Shown: piece by piece, positions 1 to 8,881 of the stretch
How positions within the stretch are numbered: position 1 is the first letter of the stretch
Layout of the letters: each line of letters starts with the position of its first letter
Origin: Cruorifilaria tuberocauda
Lineage: Eukaryota > Nematoda > Chromadorea > Rhabditida > Onchocercidae
Reading direction: 5' to 3'
NCBI GenBank assembly: GCA_013365365.1
Contig: JABVXU010000838.1
Location: 1 to 18,358, forward strand
Length of the DNA: 18,358 nt
The notes under the pieces: generated by a model
What the model saw: the letters and a program-made list of their open reading frames with translations, nothing else
What the model was told of the DNA's origin: nothing
Databases searched by the model: none
Position numbers and translations under genes: made by a program

Positions 1-1085
1 AAACTTTCTAGAAATGAAATTAGCTTATGAGAATTGCAAGATTGAAAATGAAGAAAAATTATTCAGTATATTATTATTTTTCCTCTTTATTTTATTAAAG
101 AATTAAGTAAATTGGAGATAACAATTATCATGATATTGATTAATATGTGATTAATTTACATATTTCATCCCGCATTTGTTTTTTTTATATTATAAATAAA
201 CAAATAAACGACAATTTTCTCAAATTTTCACCTTATTAATAACTTTTATGAACTTTATAATATATTGTATATACCTTTCGTGCAATAATAGGAAAATAAG
301 AAATTATTTACAATTTATGTTTGCATAAATTATTTACATAAAATGTTGATTTGCTTCTTCAAAAAGCATTTTGTTTATTTTATCATAAATTTTTTTAAAC
401 GCAAAATTTTAAAATTAAATTTTATGTTTGCATAATAAGTACGAATATTATTGTAATGTGAATTGTAATATAAAATTTTCCTGTTTTCTCTAAGAGAATT
501 CAAGAGGAATCGTTCTTTTCTCATTCCTTCAACTATTTATCATGATATCATGTTTGATGAGAGAACTGTTTGATTGATAAAAGTAGGCAGAAGAATGAGA
601 GGAAAAGATGAAAACAAAAGAATGACATAAATTAAAATCATTTAGAAAATCAAATACCGCAATTCATTTTAATTTTAATTCTAATATCGAAATTAATTTA
701 AATTTTAAATAGAATTTCATATGAGTTACATTACAAACAGAGTACTATTAGTAATAATTATAATAATAACTTTTTTTTTTTGAATTCCTCTTTTTGAATA
801 TCAAATTTGCCTCAATGATATAATCATTACTTACCTGAATAACAAATACAAACTTATCAAATAAAATTTAATAATTAATATTTGAATTAAAAAAATTTTC
901 ATTGTATAAATGATGTGATTGTTTTTGAATGGAATTTAATTGAGAATATGAAATAATTTACTCATTTTCAGTTTTTAAGTTTCATTCAACTCTTAGTTAC
1001 TTTTATTTCGAATTAAAATTAAAACTAAACTTGAAGGAAAATTTTTGAATAAACAATAGGACTTGCGTTTTCTGTAGAAGTAAAA

Positions 1086-1107
1086 AGAGAGAGAGAGAGA
1101 GAGAGAG
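1086..1107. repeat. GA/CT dinucleotide microsatellite
   Basis: This is an uninterrupted run of alternating A and G, about 11 units. A second, less perfect GA tract lies in an intron of the START gene at 4633-4657. Both are simple repeats and likely length-polymorphic; no function is implied. Confidence 0.85.
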
Positions 1108-1403
1108 GAAAGAATGATATAATTAATCATTAAAGGTGATAATGATAATGTTTGAATTGCAAAATTGAAGCATGTAAATAACGAACTGAGCATGAGCATG
1201 ATGCTTTATAATTTGAAATTTCTAATTAACGTGGCTAATTAGTTATAAAAGTGCCTTTCTCGTTTCTCGTATTTGTAGAATAGTTTTTTAACTAATTTTA
1301 AGAGTACGTCAATTTCAATGCTTATATTTATGAAAGTTTATTTGAAATACGTATTTCCGAAAGTTTATTTAAATTCGTTATAACATTCGTTATACTTGCA
1401 TTC

Positions 1404-1436
1404 CTTATCCTTATCATTCCTTATCACATCCTTATC
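1404..1436 (-). promoter_or_regulatory. cluster of GATA-factor-like sites (GATAAG x4)
   Basis: CTTATC, the complement of GATAAG, occurs four times, at 1404-1409, 1410-1415, 1420-1425 and 1431-1436. The middle two are followed by A and so read TGATAAG on the minus strand. TGATAA is the core bound by nematode intestinal GATA factors such as ELT-2. The cluster lies about 0.9 kb upstream of the candidate first exon of a lipid-transfer gene, where an intestinal enhancer would be plausible. TTATCA-like words are common in AT-rich DNA, so the density of the cluster is the evidence rather than any single site. Confidence 0.3.
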
Positions 1437-2319
1437 GGAAATATCGTTAAAATACATATTTATACTTATATAAATTTATTTCAAATACAAGTTTTACATT
1501 TTTACAAGTTTGCTTAGCTAAATACTTGAATGAATAAAAGTATTTATGTAAATAACTATCATTTATATGCAAATACGTTTAAATTAGCTATTTAAATACG
1601 GATCAAAAATGAAAGAATGAGCGAAATAGTAATTAAATGTGCATGCGATCAACGAAATCATAATTTTTTTTTTTATTACTTTACTTTACTTTATTAATTT
1701 GCAATTTGTAAAATTGTTCGTGTATTAATATTTTTATTATATTAATATTTGATATTAATATTTTCATGATAAAATATTAGATTTGTCACAGAATTGAAAA
1801 ATCCTACTAAACTTCGATAAATTATGAATTTAATTTGGAAAAGTGTTTGGGAAAAAAATTAGAATAAGATGATTTTAATAGAAATAAGTATGCATTCAAT
1901 CTTCGACCTTTCTCTTGCATTGCAGAAATAGTAATAAAATTTGTTTTTAGAAGTTTTTTTAAGCATATCTAATTTAAAATCGTTAATGTTAATTAATACT
2001 CATCATTTATTTAATATAATTTCAGATTAATACTAAATTATTTCACTTTATATTTAAATTATCTCTTCATGAGGAAAAAAAAAACCAAATAGAATGGAAT
2101 ATAGGAATTTCATTACCTTTTCAGCTTTTTGACTACTCGTCTATTTATTTCGCTTATAAAAAATATTAATTATGCAAATTAGTGTAAACTTAAATAAGCC
2201 ATCTCATGGCATTATAATTTTATTTTTTCTCTTTTTTTTTCAGATGCATTTCAGCTGAATGCAATAGTAAGAAAGAATATTATTCCGAATTCTATTAGCA
2301 TTTTCGATAAAGCTGAATA

Positions 2320-2329
2320 ATGACTAAAG
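2320..2329 (+). CDS. candidate first coding exon of the START-domain gene (tentative)
   Basis: The secure part of the START gene has no in-frame ATG before its domain, so a short upstream coding exon is needed. At 2320 an ATG-ACT-AAA-G is followed by a possible donor GTTGTT at 2330. Its phase (1) is exactly what the acceptor at 3234-3235 requires, giving an N-terminus [12 protein letters not shown] strong acceptor (T-tract plus CAG, ending at 2243) lies 76 bases before this ATG and would suit spliced-leader addition. The donor is weak (T at +3 instead of A or G), and a phase match alone has about a one-in-three chance. The full protein would then be 286 aa, close to human STARD10 (about 291 aa). 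Confidence 0.35.
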
Positions 2330-2379
2330 GTTGTTTGATTTAATTTTCATTTTCTCCTCATTCTCATTATTTAATTTAT

Positions 2380-2725
2380 TAATTTCTATTAAATTTATCC
2401 CTTAGCTGACCTTTAAGATCTGTTAAATTGTTAAATCTTTAATTTTCTTCCAGTTAATTTATCACTATTAAATGTTTTTTAAATTAATTAGCTGATTGAT
2501 CGATTGATTATTTAGCTAGTTATTATTTGGTTTATTTCTTGAGCTTCTCTTAATTACTAATTTCTGTAGAATTTATCCTATTTAGTTGACCTTTAAAGCT
2601 TGTAAAATTTTAAATCACCACTTGTCCTCCGGTAAATTTATCAGTATTAAAGATTTTTTATTAATTAATTAATTAAGTGATCAATTGATTACCTAGCTAT
2701 TTATTATTTAGCTTATTTCTTGAGC
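2380..2725. repeat. diverged tandem duplication, about 165-bp unit
   Basis: Two direct copies, roughly 2380-2544 and 2558-2725, share a series of blocks in the same order. The blocks are TAATTTCT, AATTTATCC, a TAG(C/T)TGACCTTTAA block, AATTTATCA, a TGATTGAT-type block, TAGCTA, TTATTATTT, and finally TTATTTCTTGAGC. The copies differ by many substitutions and small indels, so the duplication is old. It sits between the candidate first coding exon of the START gene and its first secure exon, so it is probably intronic. I see no coding potential and no terminal inverted repeats typical of a transposon. Confidence 0.7.
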
Positions 2726-3235
2726 AAAAAGGATTCAAACCTAAATTTCAATTCTTAAGTATAGTTTATAACAGAACTTCTCAACTTTTCGCTGTCCTAC
2801 AATTTCTTTTATTTCCTCTTCTCTATTTTTTAGTTCCCAAAAATTCCTTTCCTGAAACTTTTTTGGCTATTATAAAAGAATTTTCATATTTCTTTTTTCA
2901 TTGATAAGAATAAATTCGTGATGAAATATTTCTTTTCATTATCAAAAATTCAATTTCGGGTATATTAGTTAAAATTTTATTAAATTGTTTGATTGATTTC
3001 GAAGTAGTAGCAAAAACTTTTGTTTGCTTAATCAATTTAAAAGTTGCAAAATAATTAATCCTAAATTCATCATTAGAATAAAATATACTTCTTGATCTGC
3101 ATGCATTATATGACGAAAGATTATAATTCTTTTCGTAATCATTAATTTTTTCCTAATTTTTTATTTTGAAAAAAATTAAATTACCAATTTAATAGCCAAA
3201 GAGTACTATCACATTCCCCGTAATAATCATTACAG

Positions 3236-6200
3236 GTAATGATGATAATGAAGAGAATCATTATTATGAATGTGGTATACGTCTTAATCATGTAAAAGTG
3301 TTAGATGATAACGATTTTAAATACGTCAACGAATTATGCGAAAATCATTCCGGTTGGAATGTAGCATATAATAATGATACTACGAAAGTATGGACCAAAT
3401 CAGTGCCAAACTCTAATCTTCATATGATTAAAGTAATATTGCTATCTTTAATAATTTTTGCTTACTTTTTTAATGCATAAATTTTGATTTTAAAATAAAA
3501 TGAAAACGAAAATGGAATTGTTAAATTAATTTATTGCATGAGAGATTGAATTGTATTTCAATACGAAATCATTTAATTTTCTCTGTAAAAGAGAGAAAAT
3601 GAAATGGAAATTATCATTTCTAGGAATAATTTATGCATTTCCAATAAATTAGAATTGCTATTTGAAAATTAAATGAAAATTGAAGAAATTTTCAAATTTT
3701 TATAGTTTTCACTCATTCATTTCATGGAATCTGATAACATTTAATTACTTATATTAAAATATAATTAATTAAGTAATAAATATAAGTATTTCAAAATATA
3801 GAAATCTAATTTAGTATAAAGTAAAGAAAGATTTGAAAATTGCAGCCTCAACTGTGCCAAAATTTTTAATTAATTTTACGACACTTAATTTGATTTTACA
3901 TTTTTACTTAACGTTAAACTAAATATCCTTTTACTGGCTTCTTTCCCTAATTTTTTTTTTTTCAAATTAGTTTATATCAGATAGATTTCGATCGAATTAA
4001 CAAAGGGGAAGATGGGAAATTGAAGGTTAAAACTCAGAAATCAATAACTGTTATAAGTTTAATTTTAAAAAAAGTCAAGTGAATGAAAACCATTATAGTA
4101 TTTTATAGTTTATAGTTTATATCATGATAGTTATAGTATAATAACAAATATCTAAAAATGAACCAAATTCCATTTGATAATTCTAAATTGAATTCACTTT
4201 ATAGCATTTAGTATTGTCTAATTAATTTATATTAAATCATAAATGAATAATTAATTTAGATTAATATATGTATTATAACAGGATGATGATTTCAGGCCAA
4301 AACAATACTAACCGATATAAGAGCATCATTAGTTTATGATGTTTTGCATGATCCACAATATAGGTCTAAATGGGATAAATATCATATCACAACTATTGAT
4401 ATAGGCTTAATCAATCCTAACAATGATATCTGTTATTATGCTGGTAAAGTATTCCGTTAAATTTCGCTTTTTCGTAATTTTTTTTTAAATTTCAAATAAC
4501 CCGAAATTTTATCCATTTATTTATCTCATTGAAATTTCATCCAAACTAAAATATATCATTAAATTCAGGATTCAATTGCTAAAAAGCCACTTATTTATAT
4601 TAAAATTTAATACGACTAAAAGGAAAAAAGGCAGAGAGAAAGGGAGAGAGAGAGAGAAATAGATTGACTAGTAATTATAGAGAAATATAGAGCTATGCGA
4701 ATTGAAAATTGAAATAATAAATTTTGATACGAATTTTTTTCATTCCTTAATTATGAAGATTTTCCTAATTAAGTTTCTTTGATTTCATAATTTAAGTGGA
4801 TTAAATTAATTTACGTTTATATATTTACCATAACATTTGATGTAAATTATTAGCTTTAAAATAAGAAATTTTTTTTAGATATTTTTAGAAAATATCTAAA
4901 ACTTTTGTTTTTCATAACTTAATTTTATAATTTATTCTAAAGTATTTTCAGATTTTGTTCAGATAACAAAATTCAATTTCAGTAGGCGGAATGCCACCGT
5001 TACAAATTCGAGATTTTGTCCTTCAACGATCATGGTTGGATACTGGCAAGGAGAAATATATTTGTAGTCATTCAGTATGTCATGAAGTAAAGTTAATTTA
5101 TTTGGTTTAAAACAGTTTCAAAAATTCATTTAACATATATTAGTACTTAGCATTTAAGTATTTTGTTAATTTTTTCTACTTGTTGATATAAAAAATTTTC
5201 ATATCTGTTATAGAATTCTATTCTCGAAAAAAAATCAAATGAAAAAAGTTTGAATTTAGCATTTTTTTTGAAACATTTTAAAAGAAACGGAAAGTATTAT
5301 GAGAAGTAGTACCATCATTATCATTATCACTATTTTATTATCGTTGTTTTTTGCTGATTTGATTTAGGATTTGAGAAAATTCAAGTATATTATTGTTTTT
5401 TTATAAACTTTCGTTAAAATGATTTAGCATACTTTTGCACTTTCAGTTCAGTTAAATATTTCACTTTCTAACTTACGTATACAACGATATTTGAAAGCTG
5501 AGTTCAAGATAAAGCTAAATATCAAATACTGATAGCGATAAATATTTATTTCGTTTTTTCTTCCTTAAAGTAAAACATATAATTTTTTTGCAGAAAAAAA
5601 AATTAGGTTAAGAATTTAGATCATTGTTAAATGAAACCGAATGTTAGTAATTTTATGATAAGATAATGATAATTGATAATTAATAATTGTTTGACATGAT
5701 AAAATTGATCAATAAGGATTGAAAGCAGTGATAAATCGATATGGATCAAATATTAGAACAGTTACTAACTAAATTAATAAGGAAATATTACCTTTGTTAA
5801 CTTTTTTTTGCTACAATAGTATTTTCTTAATTTAATCGAGAAGGAAATGTTAATTTTTAGAAATATCCACCTGTCAAAGGATATATCAGAGCTATTGTAT
5901 ACTTAGCAGCGTATTATATCCGTGATTTGGGTCAGAATGGTTGCCAGATCACCTACATCAATCATTCTGATCCAAAAGGTGAGCAATAATTAAATCATTC
6001 ATTAGTTTTATTTACTCCACTTTCTTTTTTTGCTTGGATATCTCTATTTTGGATAATGGATGTTTTGGATGAGCAAAATTAGAATTTACTTATTAAATTA
6101 ACAATTATTCAGTACCTAATAAAAAATAATAAATCATTTACTTTAATCGTAATTTGAGATAAAACATTTTAAATAATGATAAAAATAAACAATAATAATA

Positions 6201-7551
6201 GCAGTAATGATGATTAATGATGATAATTACAGTCTTTTAGGCTTCAAACAAACATCGATTAGATTTTATCTTTATTTTACTAAAATTTCTATTAATAATT
6301 CCACTAATACTTTATTTTATATTGAAAATGGTAAACATTTTTCCTCTCAAAACACTTTTCAACTTTCTGAAAGTAATAAATTTCATAAAATGTTTATGGA
6401 AATTAATTCTTTCCTTAAATTCAGAAAAAGATTAATAGGAAAAAAAGCAAAGAGAAGTAGGAGAAAAAGCATTGGAAAAAAATATTCGAAAAAATTTCTT
6501 CTAACGAAATACAAAATTTGTTAGAAGTGCAATTCGGTAACCAACTAATTTACTTACTTACCTGAAATAATCTAGCTTAAGTTCCTGTCATTTAAATTAA
6601 GTATATAATAAAATCTCTGTTTTCTCCTGGATTTCAAATTTTTTGCAAGCTATAAAATATGATTATTTTGAATTGTGATTTCAGGATATGCAATGCATTT
6701 TTTCAGGTAACGTACCAACATGGCTAACCAATCATTTAACTAAAGTTGTTGCACCAAAACTTATCAATAAGTTATACAAAGCTTGCTTGAAATATGAACA
6801 TTGGAAGCAAAATAATTGTCCTAATTGGAAGCCATGGATCTATTCGGAACAACAGGTTATACTATTCATGATCCGGCATAATTAATATTCCTTTTACTTA
6901 CATCAATGACAAGTATTTAATTACAATAATATGCCTTCAAATTTTCTCATATATTAATAAATTAATAAATAGCACACAGTACTGATAATTAACATATATC
7001 CTATTTAAATATCTTAGTTTTATTGATATTTTATTTGATAACAAAATTTCCACTGATATTTAAAATCAGTAATCTATCTTCTTCATGATTTTTTCTATCA
7101 GTAATCAATTTTTTCATGATTTCTTTATCGATGACATATTTCTTCGTCAATCTCTTTACTACACCACGTTTTTTTCCTTTACTGATCGATTAATTTCACG
7201 TGTGCTCCATATTTAAGGATCGGTACATTACCTAAATTTTACTTCCGATAAATATACATATATTTGAAATTTATATATCGCTTTAATTGAAATTAATAAT
7301 TGTAATATGGAAATTAATTTAAAGTATTACTTATATAATACAGATTACTATAAAGTATATAATGTGTATTACTCCAATATATATATATACATATTAAAAG
7401 TAATGATTGCTTACAGATAAATCTCATACGTATAAACCTTTCCGATTGTCAACCACGAAAATATGGTAATAACGAAGCTATCACTGGAATTGATGATTGT
7501 AGTATCAGTTGTGATAACATTGATATCAATAATGCAAGTGATGAAGAATAA
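3236..7551 (+). CDS. STARD10: START-domain lipid-transfer protein, STARD10-like (six secure exons)
   Basis: Exons by sequence and phase are 3236-3432, 4296-4443, 4983-5086, 5861-5978, 6707-6855 and 7417-7551 (TAA). Every junction keeps frame with GT-AG borders. The product would be 286 aa if the tentative ATG at 2320 is right. The START fold covers about residues 26-240. Recognisable STARD10/PCTP blocks are [27 protein letters not shown] (from residue 83), the RDFVLQRSW block, [21 protein letters not shown] strand reading [16 protein letters not shown], and [12 protein letters not shown] (from residue 216). The family moves phospholipids between membranes inside a deep hydrophobic pocket. The C-terminal 40 residues are rich in Asp, Asn and Ser and acidic, as in STARD10. 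There is no signal peptide or membrane segment, so a cytosolic protein is expected. Introns of 539-863 bp separate the exons; one (5979-6706) holds an unexplained 105-codon frame. Two exons start with GTAA (3236, 6707), so donor-like words sit right at their acceptors. The N-terminus is the only insecure part. Confidence 0.92.
4633..4657. repeat. imperfect GA microsatellite in a START-gene intron
   Basis: A purine tract of mostly GA units, interrupted by AAAGG, lies in the 539-bp intron between 4443 and 4983. It is a simple repeat with no other support for a role. Confidence 0.7.
5656..5681 (+). promoter_or_regulatory. second GATA-like cluster, intronic
   Basis: Within 26 bases the plus strand reads TGATAAGATAATGATAATTG and then GATAA, so TGATAA occurs three times and AGATAA once. 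It lies in the START-gene intron 5087-5860. As with the upstream cluster, this could be an intestinal GATA-factor element, but it could also be chance in DNA this rich in A and T. Confidence 0.2.
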
Positions 7552-7610
7552 ATACCGTTTTACTTTTTCCTCATTTAAATTGCTAAAATTTTATTAGGTA
7601 AAATGAAATG

Positions 7611-7620
7611 AATAAATAAA
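7611..7620 (+). promoter_or_regulatory. polyadenylation signal of the START gene
   Basis: Two overlapping AATAAA hexamers (7611-7616 and 7615-7620) begin 60 bases after the stop codon at 7549-7551. This is a normal spacing for a short nematode 3' UTR. Tandem AATAAATAAATAAA is a simple sequence, so which copy is used cannot be told. Confidence 0.6.
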
Positions 7621-8101
7621 TAAATAATTTTGGTTGATGAAGTTTATCACATACACTATCTCATTGCAATTTTATCATGTTGAACAATGATAAATTATCA
7701 ATTATCACTGTCTTATCGTAAAATTGTCAAAAGGCTTAAAGAAGTTATTTCAATGAATACAGGCTGAAAAATGATTGATAATTAAAATGAACATAATTTT
7801 TTGATGGAAAATTTCTTTCAACATTCGAACAATTTAAGGGAAAAAAAAAGCAATAAAAATAATGAACATAAAACAATTGAGAAATTTGGAAAGTAATCAA
7901 TCATTAAATAAAAGAAAGAATAAAACAATCTCTTTCTTTAAACCTAACTAGACCTAAATTAGAATCGAAATACAATTAGAAAATATTAGATCATTGATTG
8001 TTATTCACGACATGAAATGATATTTAATGTTTTCATTCGTATATATCACGTATTTATTTCTATATGATTCAATTCCATATTAGAATATTTAAGTCGTTAA
8101 T

Positions 8102-8203
8102 GTAATCAAAATTGTGATAACTTAAATTTCCGATAATAAAAAGAAAATTATCAAAAGTAATAAAGTAATTGAAATTGCGATAATTTAAATTTCCGATAAC
8201 AAA
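8102..8203. repeat. direct repeat pair, 39-bp unit
   Basis: Copies at 8102-8140 and 8165-8203 share GTAAT, AAATTG, GATAA, TTAAATTTCCGATAA and a terminal AAA in the same spacing. Only a few bases differ between them. The start-to-start distance is 63 bp. The shared block TTAAATTTCCGATAA is the most conserved part. The pair lies 0.7 kb upstream of frg-1 and its function is unknown. Confidence 0.75.
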
Positions 8204-8451
8204 TAACTTCCAAAATATTTTTCATTATAAATATTATGTCATACAATTTAAAGGAACTATTTAGCTTTGTTAACTTTTAAGAAATTTCTAAATAAAAATT
8301 ATTTCGATAATATAAAGATTTTTATAAGATTTCATATCGACCAAGAGATATTCTCTCTTTCCAAATATCATCTAGATATTACTTTTAAATTATATTTATT
8401 TTAAATTCGAATAATTCTCGGAGTTTGCTTGAAATAAATTGCAAGTGAATA

Positions 8452-8680
8452 GCATAAAATAACTGCAAAAAAATAATTTTTATAATTTTTACCTTGATTT
8501 TTCGAATGAATATATTCTTATATTTGGATTTTATATTAAATCATATATAAATATAACCTTATATTATAAACCTATTGCAGACTTATATCATAAATAGTTA
8601 TACCAAAACCAGAAACTGAAATGGATTGCATAAAATCACTGAAAAAAGTAATTTTTATAATTTTTACTTTGATTTTTCGA
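8452..8680. repeat. direct repeat pair, about 53-bp unit
   Basis: Copies at 8452-8505 and 8628-8680 both run from GCATAAAAT through TAATTTTTATAATTTTTAC to TTGATTTTTCGA with few differences. The start-to-start distance is 176 bp, and the second copy ends about 200 bp before the frg-1 start codon. It could be the remains of a local duplication like that at 2380-2725. Confidence 0.75.
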
Positions 8681-8752
8681 CGAAGGAACCTTATCACCTG
8701 ACTTTTATCACTCGTTGGGATCGCAATTTTCATAGAAAGATATTTTAACCAT

Positions 8753-8823
8753 TGACGTTAGCTGTGCGTGATATAAAGTCGAGCAACGTACGCAGATTAT
8801 TATTCCTCACACTATCTCTTCAG
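8753..8823 (+). promoter_or_regulatory. candidate frg-1 promoter and spliced-leader acceptor
   Basis: The 100 bp before frg-1 are visibly less AT-rich than the spacer. TGACGTTA, a CRE-like word, begins at 8753, and TATAAA sits at 8772-8777. A pyrimidine tract TCTCTTCAG ends at 8823, which would be a trans-splice acceptor giving a 58-base leader before the ATG at 8882. All of this is motif reading; no single element is decisive. Confidence 0.35.
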
Positions 8824-8881
8824 TGAAGCGTGAAGTGATTGTGTTGGAAATTTGAAAATTCGAGGAAATTCCACGGGAAGA

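Larger units (their letters stand above)
1..2243. other. AT-rich gene-free upstream region
   Basis: I see no supportable gene in this 2.2 kb. Frames on both strands are short and broken by stops, and the longest is an antisense frame whose Leu/Ser run is produced by a GA microsatellite. The stretch carries that microsatellite (1086-1107), a GATA-type site cluster (1404-1436), and a 12-base perfect palindrome CATGATATCATG at 541-552. It ends in a T-rich tract followed by CAG (2241-2243), which would serve as a splice or trans-splice acceptor for the START-domain gene. It is probably intergenic or promoter DNA of that gene. Confidence 0.6.
7552..8881. other. spacer between the START gene and frg-1
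   Basis: This 1330-bp stretch has no supportable gene. It holds the START-gene poly(A) signals, a perfect 13-base inverted repeat TGATAAATTATCA (7688-7700) in a TTATC-rich patch, two direct-repeat pairs (8102-8203 and 8452-8680), and at its right end a candidate frg-1 promoter. The gap is far larger than the roughly 100-bp gaps usual inside nematode operons, so co-transcription with frg-1 is not supported. Confidence 0.6.

Noticed and set aside
993..1199. Antisense 68-codon frame rich in Leu and Ser
   Set aside because: Its core is the translation of the GA microsatellite, and the rest is AT-rich low-complexity sequence.
7688..7700. TGATAAATTATCA inverted repeat as a structural RNA element
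   Set aside because: The arms are six bases around one base, which cannot form a hairpin loop, and the element lies beyond the likely poly(A) site.
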